Shown piece after piece: positions 33,685-42,922 of a DNA stretch of 64,000 bases. Origin of the DNA: CAYZJB01 sp964602985. Lineage in GTDB: Bacteria; CLD3; SB21. The notes under the pieces were generated by a model. It was not told the origin of the DNA. It made no database searches and saw only the letters and a program-made list of their open reading frames with translations. The stretch's first letter is position 1, and every line of letters begins with the position of its first letter. The stretch lies in NCBI GenBank assembly GCA_964602985.1, contig CAZRTJ010000013.1:36179-100178 (forward strand). Direction: 5' to 3'. Position numbers and translations under genes: made by a program.

Positions 33685-36600
33685 TCACGCAAACGCCTGT
33701 CGGATCAAATGCTCCTGTTGCGCGGTGTGGACAGCGAGTGAGCCCGGCGCCGGGGAGGCGCTCGGCGCTCGTCCGGCGTACGACAGACGCTGGTGGGACG
33801 CGAGGTCCTCGGATAACCGTGGCGCCAGGAAGGACCAAGCCCCCATGTTCTGCGGCTCTTCCTGCGTCCAGACAACTTCTTTTGCATTCGTGAAGCGGCT
33901 GAGGATCGTCTTCATCCGGTCTGATCGATAGGGATAGAATTGTTCGACCCTCACAATCGCAACGTCCACCATCGACTGCGAACTGCGATATTTCAGGAGT
34001 TCGTAGTACAGTTTCCCCGAACACAGAATCACCTTGCGGCACGACTCGGCGTTGACCGAGGCGTCATCGATGATTTCTTGAAATTCACCGCTCGTAAACT
34101 CCGCCTTCTTCGAACGGGCTTCCGGCAAGCGAAGCAGACTCTTCGGCGTCATCAGGATCATCGGCTTCTTGGGTTGATGAGTCAATTGACGTCGAAGCGC
34201 ATGAAAGTACTGCGCAGGGGTCGTCACATTTCCGACGATCAGATTGTCCTCTGCACAAAGCGTAAGGAATCGCTCGAGACGCGCACTGCTGTGTTCCGGC
34301 CCCTGACCTTCGTATCCGTGCGGCAGGAGCAAGACCAGATGACTCGCCAGCTGCCACTTGGCGTGTGCGCTGACGATGAAGTTATCGATGATCGGCTGTG
34401 CCACGTTGGCAAAGTCTCCAAATTGGGCCTCCCACAGGACCAGGGCCAACGGATCGGCAATCGAATAGCCAAACTCGAAACCCAGCACGGCCGTCTCGGA
34501 CAATGCGCTATCGACCGCTTCGATCCTGGCTTGCTGCGGATCCATGTGATTGAGCGGATTGTATTCGTGTCCTGAGTTCACGTCCGTGAACGCAAGATGT
34601 CGCTGACTGAATGTACCCCGCACAACGTCCTCCCCGCTCAGCCGCACGGGAACGCCTTCCAGCAATAACGTGCCGAACGCCAGCGCCTCTCCGAACGCCC
34701 AGTCCGCTTCCCCGTCGCCCGTCAGCATCCGGCGCCGCTGATCGAGGAAGTTTTGCAGCTTCGGGTGGATGGAGAAATTCTCGGGAATGGTGGTCAACCC
34801 CCGTATGACCGCCTCCAGCATCGATGCATCCACGTGCGTATGCGGGGCCACATGGACCGCCTGCAAATCGCGCTGGGTGATGGCCAGTGGGGTTTCCGAT
34901 TGAAAATGAACCGACTTTTGTTTGGCCATTTCCAGGGCTTCCGACATTTCACTCCACACGGATTGCTGCATCTGATCGAATTCCTCGGACGTCACGATTT
35001 TCTCGCGAATCAGTCTTTCGCCGTACAGTTTCATCACGGACGGATGTGCCTTGATGGTCTTGTACATCAGCGGTTGAGTGTATCCCGGCTCGTCGCCTTC
35101 GTTGTGACCGTGACGGCGATATCCGTACACGTCGATCACCACGTCCTTTTCGAACAACTGACGATATTCCAACGCAAGCAGAGTCACCCACAGCGTCGCC
35201 TCAGGGTCGTCGCCGTTGACGTGAAAAATCGGCGCCTGGACCATGCGTGCGACGTCGGTCGCATAGGTGGAGGAACGGGAATCCTCCGGCGTGGTGGTGA
35301 ATCCGATCTGATTGTTGATGATGACATGGACCGTCCCGCGCGTCCGATAGCCCTTCAGTTGCGACAGATTCAGCGTTTCCGCGACGACACCCTGCCCGGC
35401 AAACGCGGCATCTCCGTGAATCAGTACCGCCAGCACGGCCTTGTTTTGCGCATTCGGCATGCGCGTCTGCTTGGCCCGCACGATGCCTTCGACGACGGGA
35501 TTGACAAACTCCAGATGGCTCGGATTGGGAGCGACTGAAATGGTAATCGTGCCGTTTTCGGTTTGGTATTGCCCCGTAGCTCCCAAATGATACTTGACGT
35601 CGCCCGAGCCTTGCGGCGAGGTCGCATCGATGTGGCCTTCAAATTCCGAAAAGACCCGATAGTATGGTTTCCCGATCAGGTTGGTCAGGACGTTCAGCCG
35701 TCCGCGATGCGCCATCCCCAACACCATTTCGCGAATGCCGTTTTCCACAGACTTGCGCGCGAGAAAATCCAGCAGCGGGATAATCGTCTCCGATCCCTCC
35801 AGCGAAAACCGCTTGTGCCCTACAAATTTCGTGTGAATGAACTTCTCGAAACTTTCCGACGCCACCAGCCTCGACAGGATTCGCCTCTTCGATTCACCGT
35901 CGAACTGCGGCTGATTGCGTGTCGATTCCATGCGGGTTTGCAGCCATTCCTTTTCTTCCGGACTCTGGATGTGTCGGAATTCCACACCGATCTTGTCGCA
36001 ATACGTTTGCTGCAGGATTTCCAGGATTTCGCGCAATCTGGCCGTCTTGGTGCCCCCGAGACCGTCCGTCAGGAAAGCCCGGTCGTAGTCCCACACGGTG
36101 AAGCCGTACGTCGCTGAATCCAACTCCGGATGCGCCTGCATTTTGTCCGTCAGGGGATCCAGATCCGCCAGCAAATGGCCGCGCACGCGGTACATGTTGA
36201 TCAGCTTCCAGACCTGCGCATGCTTCTCGAATACCTCAAAATCGTGGCCGTTCCCGGTTTGCACCGGCATGGTGTCCTTGGACCACTGCGCAGGCCGCAC
36301 GGGCATTCGCAGCGATTCGAAGATTTCTTCATAGAAGGCTTCCGCACCGATCAGCAGTTGATGCACATATTGAAGAAACATTCCCGACTCTGCACCCTGA
36401 ATAATTCGGTGATCGTATGTGCTCGTAATGTTCATCACTTTACCGATGCCGAGTTGAGCCAGCATGGGGTCACTCATCGCGTGAAATTCCGCCGGATAGT
36501 CGATGGCACCCGTCGCGATGATGGCGCCCTGGCCCAGAAGCAGACGAGGATTGGAGGCGATGGTACCGACCGTACCGGGATTGGTCAGGGTCAGCGTGGT

Positions 36601-37290
36601 ACCGGCGACATCCGACGGCTCGATCTTGTTGGCGCGGGCACGGCGGATGATATCATCGTAGGCCGCGACGTACTGCTGAAAATTCATTTCGTTCGCCCGC
36701 TTGATATTGGGCACGATCAGCGATCGCGAACCGTCCTTTTTCTCAAGATCGACGGCTAGTCCCAGATGGATCTGCGGCTTGCGAATTACGTGCGGCTCGC
36801 CATCCAGCACGGTAAAGGCACTGTTCAGAGACGGATACTTCTTCAGCGCTTTGATCAATGCCCACCCAATCACGTGCGTGAACGAAATCTTACTTCGGTG
36901 GGTTTTCTGGAGATGTTGGTTGACGATTCGGCGATTTTCATCCAGCAGTTTGACAGGCACAGCCCGAAACGTCGTCGCGGTCGGGATCGTCAGACTGGCG
37001 GACATGTTTTCCACGATCTTGGCCGGCACGCCTCGGAGCGGTGTCGCTTCTTCACCTGCCATTGGTTTAGGCATCGTGATGGACGACACAGCCACAGAGG
37101 CCGAAGTCCCGTTGGTTTTTCGCACCTCGACCGCCTGTCCGGTCAGCGTATGGAAATAGCTCTTCCACGGCTCGGCCACGATGTCCGGATTCGACTGATA
37201 TTGCGAAAAAAGCTCTTCGACGAACCACGAGTTGGGACCGAAATTGTCGATCGCCTCGCGCTGGTCGGATGTCAGTTCCTGGAGTTCCAT
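33685..37290 (-). CDS. kgd: multifunctional 2-oxoglutarate dehydrogenase E1/succinyltransferase E2 fusion (Kgd/OdhA type)
   Basis: A 1201-residue fusion for the TCA cycle step 2-oxoglutarate to succinyl-CoA. Residues 1-45 are the E1-type N-terminal segment (NSWFVEELFSQYQSNPDIVAEPWKSYF). About 85-330 is an E2 catalytic domain with the active-site motif STYDHRIIQGAESG, but no lipoyl domain. About 355-1195 is the thiamine-diphosphate E1: EMVLGMAHRGRLNVLTNL, HVIINNQIGFTT, GHNEGDEPGYTQP and the C-terminal WTQEEPQNMGAW. This architecture is best known in Mycobacterium and Corynebacterium, where the lipoyl group comes from another E2 and GarA/OdhI regulates activity. Strong promoter 54 bases upstream. 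Confidence 0.95.
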   Translation of the reverse strand: MELQELTSDQREAIDNFGPNSWFVEELFSQYQSNPDIVAEPWKSYFHTLTGQAVEVRKTNGTSASVAVSSITMPKPMAGEEATPLRGVPAKIVENMSASLTIPTATTFRAVPVKLLDENRRIVNQHLQKTHRSKISFTHVIGWALIKALKKYPSLNSAFTVLDGEPHVIRKPQIHLGLAVDLEKKDGSRSLIVPNIKRANEMNFQQYVAAYDDIIRRARANKIEPSDVAGTTLTLTNPGTVGTIASNPRLLLGQGAIIATGAIDYPAEFHAMSDPMLAQLGIGKVMNITSTYDHRIIQGAESGMFLQYVHQLLIGAEAFYEEIFESLRMPVRPAQWSKDTMPVQTGNGHDFEVFEKHAQVWKLINMYRVRGHLLADLDPLTDKMQAHPELDSATYGFTVWDYDRAFLTDGLGGTKTARLREILEILQQTYCDKIGVEFRHIQSPEEKEWLQTRMESTRNQPQFDGESKRRILSRLVASESFEKFIHTKFVGHKRFSLEGSETIIPLLDFLARKSVENGIREMVLGMAHRGRLNVLTNLIGKPYYRVFSEFEGHIDATSPQGSGDVKYHLGATGQYQTENGTITISVAPNPSHLEFVNPVVEGIVRAKQTRMPNAQNKAVLAVLIHGDAAFAGQGVVAETLNLSQLKGYRTRGTVHVIINNQIGFTTTPEDSRSSTYATDVARMVQAPIFHVNGDDPEATLWVTLLALEYRQLFEKDVVIDVYGYRRHGHNEGDEPGYTQPLMYKTIKAHPSVMKLYGERLIREKIVTSEEFDQMQQSVWSEMSEALEMAKQKSVHFQSETPLAITQRDLQAVHVAPHTHVDASMLEAVIRGLTTIPENFSIHPKLQNFLDQRRRMLTGDGEADWAFGEALAFGTLLLEGVPVRLSGEDVVRGTFSQRHLAFTDVNSGHEYNPLNHMDPQQARIEAVDSALSETAVLGFEFGYSIADPLALVLWEAQFGDFANVAQPIIDNFIVSAHAKWQLASHLVLLLPHGYEGQGPEHSSARLERFLTLCAEDNLIVGNVTTPAQYFHALRRQLTHQPKKPMILMTPKSLLRLPEARSKKAEFTSGEFQEIIDDASVNAESCRKVILCSGKLYYELLKYRSSQSMVDVAIVRVEQFYPYRSDRMKTILSRFTNAKEVVWTQEEPQNMGAWSFLAPRLSEDLASHQRLSYAGRAPSASPAPGSLAVHTAQQEHLIRQAFA

Positions 37291-37343
37291 ATCAGAATCA
37301 TTCCTCTGTTTTTCTTCTTTGCCCTTGCGGACTCGCGAAGGTC

Positions 37344-37372
37344 AGTATAAACAAAGAGACCATTCGATTCAA
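37344..37372 (-). promoter_or_regulatory. sigma70-type promoter of kgd
   Basis: The minus strand has TTGAAT (37372..37367), 17 bases, TATACT (37349..37344). Start is predicted about 47 bases before the kgd ATG. Its discriminator (GACCTTC) differs from that of the stable-RNA promoters. Confidence 0.7.
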
Positions 37373-37433
37373 CTTCGGCCGAAAATCAATCCGGTCGATC
37401 GGACCGCATTTGTCCGGTCTGTCAGATTCCCCG

Positions 37434-37462
37434 TTGCGTTGTGACCCTTGTCTTTTTATATT
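37434..37462 (+). promoter_or_regulatory. sigma70-type promoter of the radical-SAM/baeRF gene group
   Basis: TTGCGT (37434-37439), 17 bases, TATATT (37457-37462), about 28 bases before the first start codon. It is divergent from the kgd promoter, with about 61 bases between the two -35 boxes. Confidence 0.6.
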
Positions 37463-37489
37463 GAGAGTGTCGTCACAACATAGCCTGGA

Positions 37490-38482
37490 ATGACCACTCT
37501 GGCTAGTCTTGCACATTTTGCCCCGCAACGTTTCTTCAGCTACCACTCGTATATCCGACGCCGCTTCGGACGGCGCATCCATCGGGTCACGATCGATGCC
37601 GGGTTCACCTGCCCCAATCGAGACGGGACCGCGGGCACAGGAGGCTGCACGTATTGCAACAACGACGGGTTCAGCCCCGCATCCAATGCCTATCGCCCGA
37701 GAATCTACATGCAGCCGACAGCCGACGTGTGCTCCCAGATCATCGGATCGTTGTCGAAATTGCAAAAGCGGTACAAGACCGATTCGTTCTTTGCGTACTT
37801 CCAGGCCTACAGCAATACCTACGCACCGCTTTCGACTCTGGAGCGACTCTATGCAGAAGCTCTGTCGGTACCGGGAATTGTCGGTTTGATTATCGGCACG
37901 CGACCGGATTGCGTGGATCGTGAGAAATTGGACTACTTGGAGCAATTGGCTCGGGAAACATATGTCTGCTTGGAATACGGTTGCGAGAGCGTTCACGATA
38001 AGACGCTCGAGTGGGTCCACCGCGGCCATAACTATGCCTGTTTCGTCGACGCCGTCCATGAAACGGCCGGTCGCGGAATCGATGTGGGAGCCCATGTGAT
38101 TCTCGGATTCCCCACCGAAACACGAAACGAAATGCTGATGACGGCGGATGAGCTGTCCAGACTTCCTATTCAGGCCGTCAAGATCCATAATCTGCATATT
38201 GTCAAGGACACTGCCCTCGCCCATGTGTACCGGAACGAGCCTTTCCCTATTCTGTCAAAAGAAGAGTATGTCGAACTGGTCTGCGATTTCATCGAGCGAT
38301 TGTCTCCCCGCATAGCCATCGAGCGTCTGTACGGCGACGCGCCTCTTGACATGATGATAACTCCCACGTGGTCCACGACCGGAAATGAATTTTCCCAAAT
38401 CGTCCAATCCGCCCTCGAACGGAGAAACACGTTCCAGGGCGTTCACTGCATTTCAGAGTCAGCCGCAACCGTCAACGCCTAA
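37490..38482 (+). CDS. YhcC-type radical SAM protein
   Basis: A 330-residue radical SAM enzyme of the TIGR01212/YhcC type. The 4Fe-4S binding loop is spread as TCPNRDGTAGTGGCTYCNNDGF (C-x12-C-x2-C, the unusual spacing of this family). Further signatures are FFAYFQAYSNTYAPL, IGTRPDCV, EYGCESVHDKTLEWVHRGHNY, GAHVILGFPTET and VKIHNLHIVKDTAL. The function of YhcC proteins is not firmly known. It ends 13 bases before the baeRF gene. Confidence 0.93.
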   Translation: MTTLASLAHFAPQRFFSYHSYIRRRFGRRIHRVTIDAGFTCPNRDGTAGTGGCTYCNNDGFSPASNAYRPRIYMQPTADVCSQIIGSLSKLQKRYKTDSFFAYFQAYSNTYAPLSTLERLYAEALSVPGIVGLIIGTRPDCVDREKLDYLEQLARETYVCLEYGCESVHDKTLEWVHRGHNYACFVDAVHETAGRGIDVGAHVILGFPTETRNEMLMTADELSRLPIQAVKIHNLHIVKDTALAHVYRNEPFPILSKEEYVELVCDFIERLSPRIAIERLYGDAPLDMMITPTWSTTGNEFSQIVQSALERRNTFQGVHCISESAATVNA

Positions 38483-38495
38483 CAAGGAGAACGGC

Positions 38496-39656
38496 ATGAT
38501 CAGCCTGAAAGACATCCAACGACTCTCCAAACTGGGGGGCAAGGAGTTCTACATCACCAGCCTGTATCTGGCGGTCGATCGGCATCAGTCGGGAGACTAC
38601 AAGATCATTCTGAAGGACCTGCTGAAAGACCGGCGGCAGAAACTGTCCGACTACCGCAAACAAAACCGTTTGACCCGGGACCAGGCAAATTCCATCGAAA
38701 AGGATTTCGAAAAACTGGAAACCTACATCCTGCATGACCACGTGCACAAAGACAACAGCAAAGGGCTCGTTGCCTTTTCATCCTCGGCCAATCACTTTTG
38801 GGAAACCTTTGAACTGCCCCAACCGGTTCCCAATTACCTAAATGCCGATCTGGACCCCTACGTGCGCCCTCTCAGTGAAATGATCTGCGATCATCGAAGC
38901 TACGGCATCCTCCTGGTCGACAGCGCCAAGGCAAAGCTGCTGGAGGTTCATCTGGGATTTGTCCGCGAACACGTGGACATTCGCGATACCGTGGATTCCA
39001 AAATCAAGTATGGAGGAATCGACGGAACCCAGGAAAAAAAGTTGGATCATGCGCACCAGGAACAGGTACACAAACACTTCAAGAAAGTCGCTGCGGAGAC
39101 GAAGAAGATGGCCGACCAGAGCGACTGGATGTGGCTCGTCATCGGCGGGCGACAGAACATGATTCAGCAATTCGAAGCGTTCCTGCACTCGAGCATCCGT
39201 AAGAGTGTGGTCGGCCATATCATGGTGGAGCCGGATGCGGCGCTGTCCGACATCCTCCAGAAGGCGGAAGACGTCACGCGCAAGGCGGAACAAAAATACG
39301 AAAACGACTTGATCGAGCGCCTGCGAAATGAGGCCCACGGCAATGGCGGACGCGGCATCTTCGGTCTGCAACCGACGCTTCAGCACCTGCGTCGCGGAGG
39401 CGTCAGCACGCTCGTCGTGTCCAACGGCTATGCCGCGCCGGGATTTGTCTGCCACAAATGCTTTTTCATCGGCGTCCCGGAAGAGAAGGGCAGTCAGAAC
39501 ACGTGTCCGATTTGCAGCGGACAGGCTCACGATGTCCATGACGTTGTGGACGAAGCCATTACGTTTGCGCTCATGCAGGGCTGCAAGGTCGAGAACACGA
39601 AGGAACATCCGCGACTCAAGATCATGGGGAATATCGGCGCGCTCTTGCGGTTTTAA
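38496..39656 (+). CDS. bacterial archaeo-eukaryotic release-factor-like protein (baeRF) with zinc ribbon
   Basis: A 386-residue protein built like eRF1 domains 2 and 3. Residues 140-260 (SYGILLVDSAKAKLLEVHLGFV..., WMWLVIGGRQNMIQQFEAFL) are the RNase-H-like core. The segment KYGGIDGTQEKK sits where the GGQ loop of eRF1 would be, without a canonical GGQ. Residues 300-386 are an L7Ae-like/pelota-type domain holding a zinc ribbon, CHKCFF...CPIC. The baeRF families are described from sequence analyses and thought to act on ribosomes or stalled peptides. AAGGAG precedes ATG 38496; the longer frame starts inside the upstream gene. Confidence 0.8.
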   Translation: MISLKDIQRLSKLGGKEFYITSLYLAVDRHQSGDYKIILKDLLKDRRQKLSDYRKQNRLTRDQANSIEKDFEKLETYILHDHVHKDNSKGLVAFSSSANHFWETFELPQPVPNYLNADLDPYVRPLSEMICDHRSYGILLVDSAKAKLLEVHLGFVREHVDIRDTVDSKIKYGGIDGTQEKKLDHAHQEQVHKHFKKVAAETKKMADQSDWMWLVIGGRQNMIQQFEAFLHSSIRKSVVGHIMVEPDAALSDILQKAEDVTRKAEQKYENDLIERLRNEAHGNGGRGIFGLQPTLQHLRRGGVSTLVVSNGYAAPGFVCHKCFFIGVPEEKGSQNTCPICSGQAHDVHDVVDEAITFALMQGCKVENTKEHPRLKIMGNIGALLRF

Positions 39657-39682
39657 GTACAGAGATTTTCCTTTCGGAGAAT

Positions 39683-40912
39683 ATGTTGGCCCGACATTTC
39701 GCAATCCTCTGTCTGTGGAGCGCTTCTGTGGCGGCACAGCAGGAAAGCGAGAGTTTTCTGTCCGTTCAAGCCATCTTCAACCGACGTTGCGTCCGTTGCC
39801 ATGGCGGCACCGAGCCGGAGGCCGGCATGTCTCTCGAATCTGGGCGGGCCCATCGTTCTGTGGTCAACGTTCCGTCCGTCGAGAATCCAAATCTCATGCG
39901 CGTCGATCCCAATCGTCCGGACGACAGCTACTTGATGCGCAAAATATCCCGTGACATGGACAAACTCCCATACCGGGAAGCCGCAATGCCTTTCAATGAT
40001 GAGAAACTCGACGACCGGGATATTGAGGCAATCCGAAGATGGATTCAGTCATTCCCAGAAGAACTGTGGGGCGAAGCGGAGTCCCAAACGGTCGTCCCCT
40101 CGGCATCGGAAGACGTTCGTGGGTTTCTCGCAACTCAGTTGATGTATCTCCCCACGACGCGAGTCTTGGGTACCCGGACTGCGGAATTTCGAATTCTCCA
40201 TCGATTTGGCCTGATCAATGGCGGCGGCAATCAAACTTTCAGATCGTTTTTCGGACTCGACAATGGCGCGACCACAAGTCTGAATCTGCTGATGTCGATT
40301 CGCCCGAACATGGATCTCCTTTTCCGAAGGACGGGCGCAAACAAAGACATCGAGATGGCAGTCAAATATGTCCCCTTTCCTTCCCGTCTCGGTCGGCCCT
40401 GGTCGTTGGGCGTTCATGTCGGTTTTGACTGGATTAGTCGCGAAAACAACGGAGCCAACCGGTTTTCTCCGAACGTCCAATTGCTGTCGTCCTATGCCGT
40501 ACATTCAAATCTGATTTTTCTTGTTGTTCCGACGCTGACACTCAAGGCCAATCACAGCGAAACCATCGTACGTGACGGAGTTCTCATCAAGGATACTCGT
40601 TCGACGTTTGCCGTCGGGCTGGGTGCGCAGTACGAATTTCTACGCAACACCGCCCTGACGGCGGAATACATTCCGCGACTGTCCGGGTATCGGGGCATCG
40701 CGGCCGCCGACGACCCGAGATTCAACACGTGGGCCCTGGGAGTGGCATACAAGATTCGGCTCCACGTATTCCAGGTATTGCTCAGCAACACGCAGGTTTT
40801 GCATACGACCCAGTTTATCCCAGGGAGCAGTGCCATTCAGAAGAATACGCTTTGGGATCGCGGCGCCAATTTTCATTTCGGTTTTAATATCATCCGACAG
40901 TTTAAGTGGTAA
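39683..40912 (+). CDS. secreted c-type cytochrome domain fused to a DUF5777-like beta-barrel
   Basis: A 409-residue protein with a signal peptide (MLARHFAILCLWSASVAA). Residues 25-130 form a small cytochrome-c-like domain: one heme site CVRCH, and the axial Met candidate in YREAAMPFN near DIEAIRRWIQSFP. Residues 155-409 are an outer-membrane barrel of the DUF5777 kind (FRILHRFGLINGGGNQTFRSFFGLDNGATTSLNLLMSIRP) ending FNIIRQFKW with a terminal aromatic. Joining a heme domain to a barrel suggests electron delivery at the outer membrane, but that is inference. GGAGA precedes the ATG. Confidence 0.82.
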   Translation: MLARHFAILCLWSASVAAQQESESFLSVQAIFNRRCVRCHGGTEPEAGMSLESGRAHRSVVNVPSVENPNLMRVDPNRPDDSYLMRKISRDMDKLPYREAAMPFNDEKLDDRDIEAIRRWIQSFPEELWGEAESQTVVPSASEDVRGFLATQLMYLPTTRVLGTRTAEFRILHRFGLINGGGNQTFRSFFGLDNGATTSLNLLMSIRPNMDLLFRRTGANKDIEMAVKYVPFPSRLGRPWSLGVHVGFDWISRENNGANRFSPNVQLLSSYAVHSNLIFLVVPTLTLKANHSETIVRDGVLIKDTRSTFAVGLGAQYEFLRNTALTAEYIPRLSGYRGIAAADDPRFNTWALGVAYKIRLHVFQVLLSNTQVLHTTQFIPGSSAIQKNTLWDRGANFHFGFNIIRQFKW

Positions 40913-40921
40913 GGAAATCCT

Positions 40922-41314
40922 ATGAAGCGATTTTGGATGCTGAGTTTTGCCATCCTCGCGTGCGGGGATACGGAAGAAACCGACAGTTCGGTCAATCTCG
41001 TACCCGCGAATGTTCAGACGATTTTTACCGATCATTGCGCGCTGTCCGGATGTCACGCGGGGTCCAGTCCGGCGCAGGGCCAAAATCTATCGGAGAGTCG
41101 GGCGTACGGCAGTATTGTGAATGTGACGGCACAGCAATCGCCGTCCAAAAAACGCATCGCACCCGGTGACACGACCAACAGTTACATGTTCGAAAAAATC
41201 AAAGGAACCGGGGGTATTTCCGGCAATCGGATGCCGCTCGGCGGACCCTATCTCACTGTCGCACAGATCGACACGATCCGGCAATGGATATTGCTCGGCG
41301 CACCCCCTCGATAA
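40922..41314 (+). CDS. small lipoprotein cytochrome-c-like protein with CX4CH heme site
   Basis: A 130-residue lipoprotein (MKRFWMLSFAILACG; Cys14). The mature part is homologous in layout to the heme domain of the preceding gene: NVQTIFTDHCALSGCHAGSSP, then GGISGNRMPLGGPYLTVAQIDTIRQWILLGAP, with the Met ligand candidate in RMPLGG. The heme site is C-x4-C-H (CALSGCH) rather than C-x2-C-H. Such expanded sites occur in secreted cytochromes of environmental bacteria. AAGGAAA lies before ATG 40922. Likely cotranscribed with the barrel gene. Confidence 0.8.
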   Translation: MKRFWMLSFAILACGDTEETDSSVNLVPANVQTIFTDHCALSGCHAGSSPAQGQNLSESRAYGSIVNVTAQQSPSKKRIAPGDTTNSYMFEKIKGTGGISGNRMPLGGPYLTVAQIDTIRQWILLGAPPR

Positions 41315-41394
41315 CCCCCCCTGGACTATGATTCGCTGATTCGGCCTCGACAGAACGCGACTCAGCGCCTTCTTGTGGCTTGCCGCCTCACGCC

Positions 41395-41422
41395 TTGATC
41401 CGTACGGCGATTGTGTTAAATT
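41395..41422 (+). promoter_or_regulatory. possible promoter of the yajQ-galE-yicC-dedA-glnD operon
   Basis: TTGATC (41395-41400), 16 bases, TAAATT (41417-41422), with the yajQ start 24 bases downstream and GGAG in between. The 131-base gap after the cytochrome gene has no other clear signal. Confidence 0.5.
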
Positions 41423-41445
41423 ACCTCGCGTAAAAGGAGTTTGAC

Positions 41446-41937
41446 ATGGCCGGTATGCACTCGTTTGACATCGTATCGAAGCTGAACATGCAGGAAGTGA
41501 CCAACGCTGTTCAGCAAACGGTGAAGGAAATCCAGACCCGATACGATTTCAAAGGCTCCAAGAGTTCCGTCGAACTCGGCAAAGACATCATCACGATCAT
41601 CGCTGACGACGATTTCAAGATGAAATCTGTCGTCGACATTTTGCAAAACAAAATGATCAAGCGGGGCGTTCCGGTCAAGGCCCTGACGTACGGGAAACAA
41701 GAGCCCGCGGCGGGCGGCACCGTACGCATGGTCGTCACCCTCCAGCAGGGAATCTCTACCGAAAACGCCAAGAAGGTTGCCGCCTACATCAAGGACACGA
41801 AAATGAAGGTCCAGCCGGCGATCCAGGGCGACCAACTCCGGGTGACCGCCCGGGACATTGATGATCTGCAAACCATCATCAAACTTCTCCGCGAAAAAGA
41901 ATTCGACTTTGCCATCCAGTTTGAAAATTACCGATAG
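41446..41937 (+). CDS. YajQ-family nucleotide-binding protein
   Basis: YajQ (163 residues) starts MHSFDIVSKLNMQEVTNAV (after MAG) and has the family blocks EIQTRYDFKGSKSSVE, SVVDILQNKMIKRGV, GTVRMVVTLQQGIS and KVQPAIQGDQLRVT. Some members bind cyclic-di-GMP. GGAGTTTGAC precedes the ATG. The next gene begins at the base after its stop. Confidence 0.95.
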   Translation: MAGMHSFDIVSKLNMQEVTNAVQQTVKEIQTRYDFKGSKSSVELGKDIITIIADDDFKMKSVVDILQNKMIKRGVPVKALTYGKQEPAAGGTVRMVVTLQQGISTENAKKVAAYIKDTKMKVQPAIQGDQLRVTARDIDDLQTIIKLLREKEFDFAIQFENYR

Positions 41938-42921
41938 ATGAACGTCCTGGTCACAGGAGGCGCGGGGTACGTCGGCTCACACGCGGTCAAGGCCCTCCTG
42001 TCCGAAGGACACCGCGTCACTGTCCTCGATAATCTCACCACCGGTCACCGCGAATTTGTCCCAGAAAATCTCCTCGTGGTGGGAGAAATTTCCGACGCGG
42101 AATTTCTCAGCAACGTTTTCACGCGCGGACGCTTCCAAGCCGTCATGCATTTTGCCGCTCACGCCTATGTCGGGGAATCGGTCACAGACCCGGCGAAATA
42201 TTATCGCAACAACGTCGGCGCCACGATGATCTTGCTCGAGGCGATGAGAAAATTCGACGTTCGAGATTTTGTCTTCTCCTCGACCTGTGCGACGTACGGA
42301 ATTCCCGAAACCCTCCCGCTCACGGAATCGACGCAGCAAAATCCCGTCAATCCGTACGGACGAACCAAGTGGATGGTCGAACAGATCTGCAACGACTATG
42401 CGCACGCGTATGGACTGCGGTGCGTCTTCCTGCGCTATTTCAACGCCGCCGGCGCCGATCCTGACGCCACGATCGGCGAGGACCATTCACCGGAAACCCA
42501 TTTGATTCCGCTCGCGCTGGACGCTCTTGTCGGAAGACGCGACGCCCTTCACGTCTTTGGTCGTGACTACGACACTCCCGACGGGACGTGCATCCGTGAC
42601 TATGTACACGTTGGCGACCTCGCCTCCGGGCATACGCGCGCGCTCCGGTGGATCGCGGAAACGGGTAGGACGGACGCGTTTAACCTCGGCAGCGAATCGG
42701 GATTTTCCGTGTTGCAGGTTCTGGAGACGATCGAACGCGTCACCGGCCGTCGCGTGCCCACGGTGGATGCGCCGCGGCGTGAAGGGGATCCGCCTCGCCT
42801 GGTCGCCGACTCCTCCCTCGCCCGCCGCATGCTCGATTGGCGACCGCAATTCAGCAAATTGGAAACAATCATCGAAACCGCATGGCGCTGGCATCAGCGG
42901 CGTTTTACCAGGAGTACGTGA
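41938..42921 (+). CDS. galE: UDP-glucose 4-epimerase
   Basis: GalE (327 residues) interconverts UDP-glucose and UDP-galactose with bound NAD. The dinucleotide motif is VTGGAGYVGSHAV. The catalytic SSTCATYG...NPYGRTKWM holds the Tyr-x-x-x-Lys pair. RYFNAAGADPDATIGEDHSPETHLIP is the GalE sugar-binding segment, and DGTCIRDYVHVGDLA is diagnostic. No ribosome site of its own; translation is probably coupled to yajQ with zero spacing. Confidence 0.95.
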   Translation: MNVLVTGGAGYVGSHAVKALLSEGHRVTVLDNLTTGHREFVPENLLVVGEISDAEFLSNVFTRGRFQAVMHFAAHAYVGESVTDPAKYYRNNVGATMILLEAMRKFDVRDFVFSSTCATYGIPETLPLTESTQQNPVNPYGRTKWMVEQICNDYAHAYGLRCVFLRYFNAAGADPDATIGEDHSPETHLIPLALDALVGRRDALHVFGRDYDTPDGTCIRDYVHVGDLASGHTRALRWIAETGRTDAFNLGSESGFSVLQVLETIERVTGRRVPTVDAPRREGDPPRLVADSSLARRMLDWRPQFSKLETIIETAWRWHQRRFTRST

Positions 42922-42922
42922 C

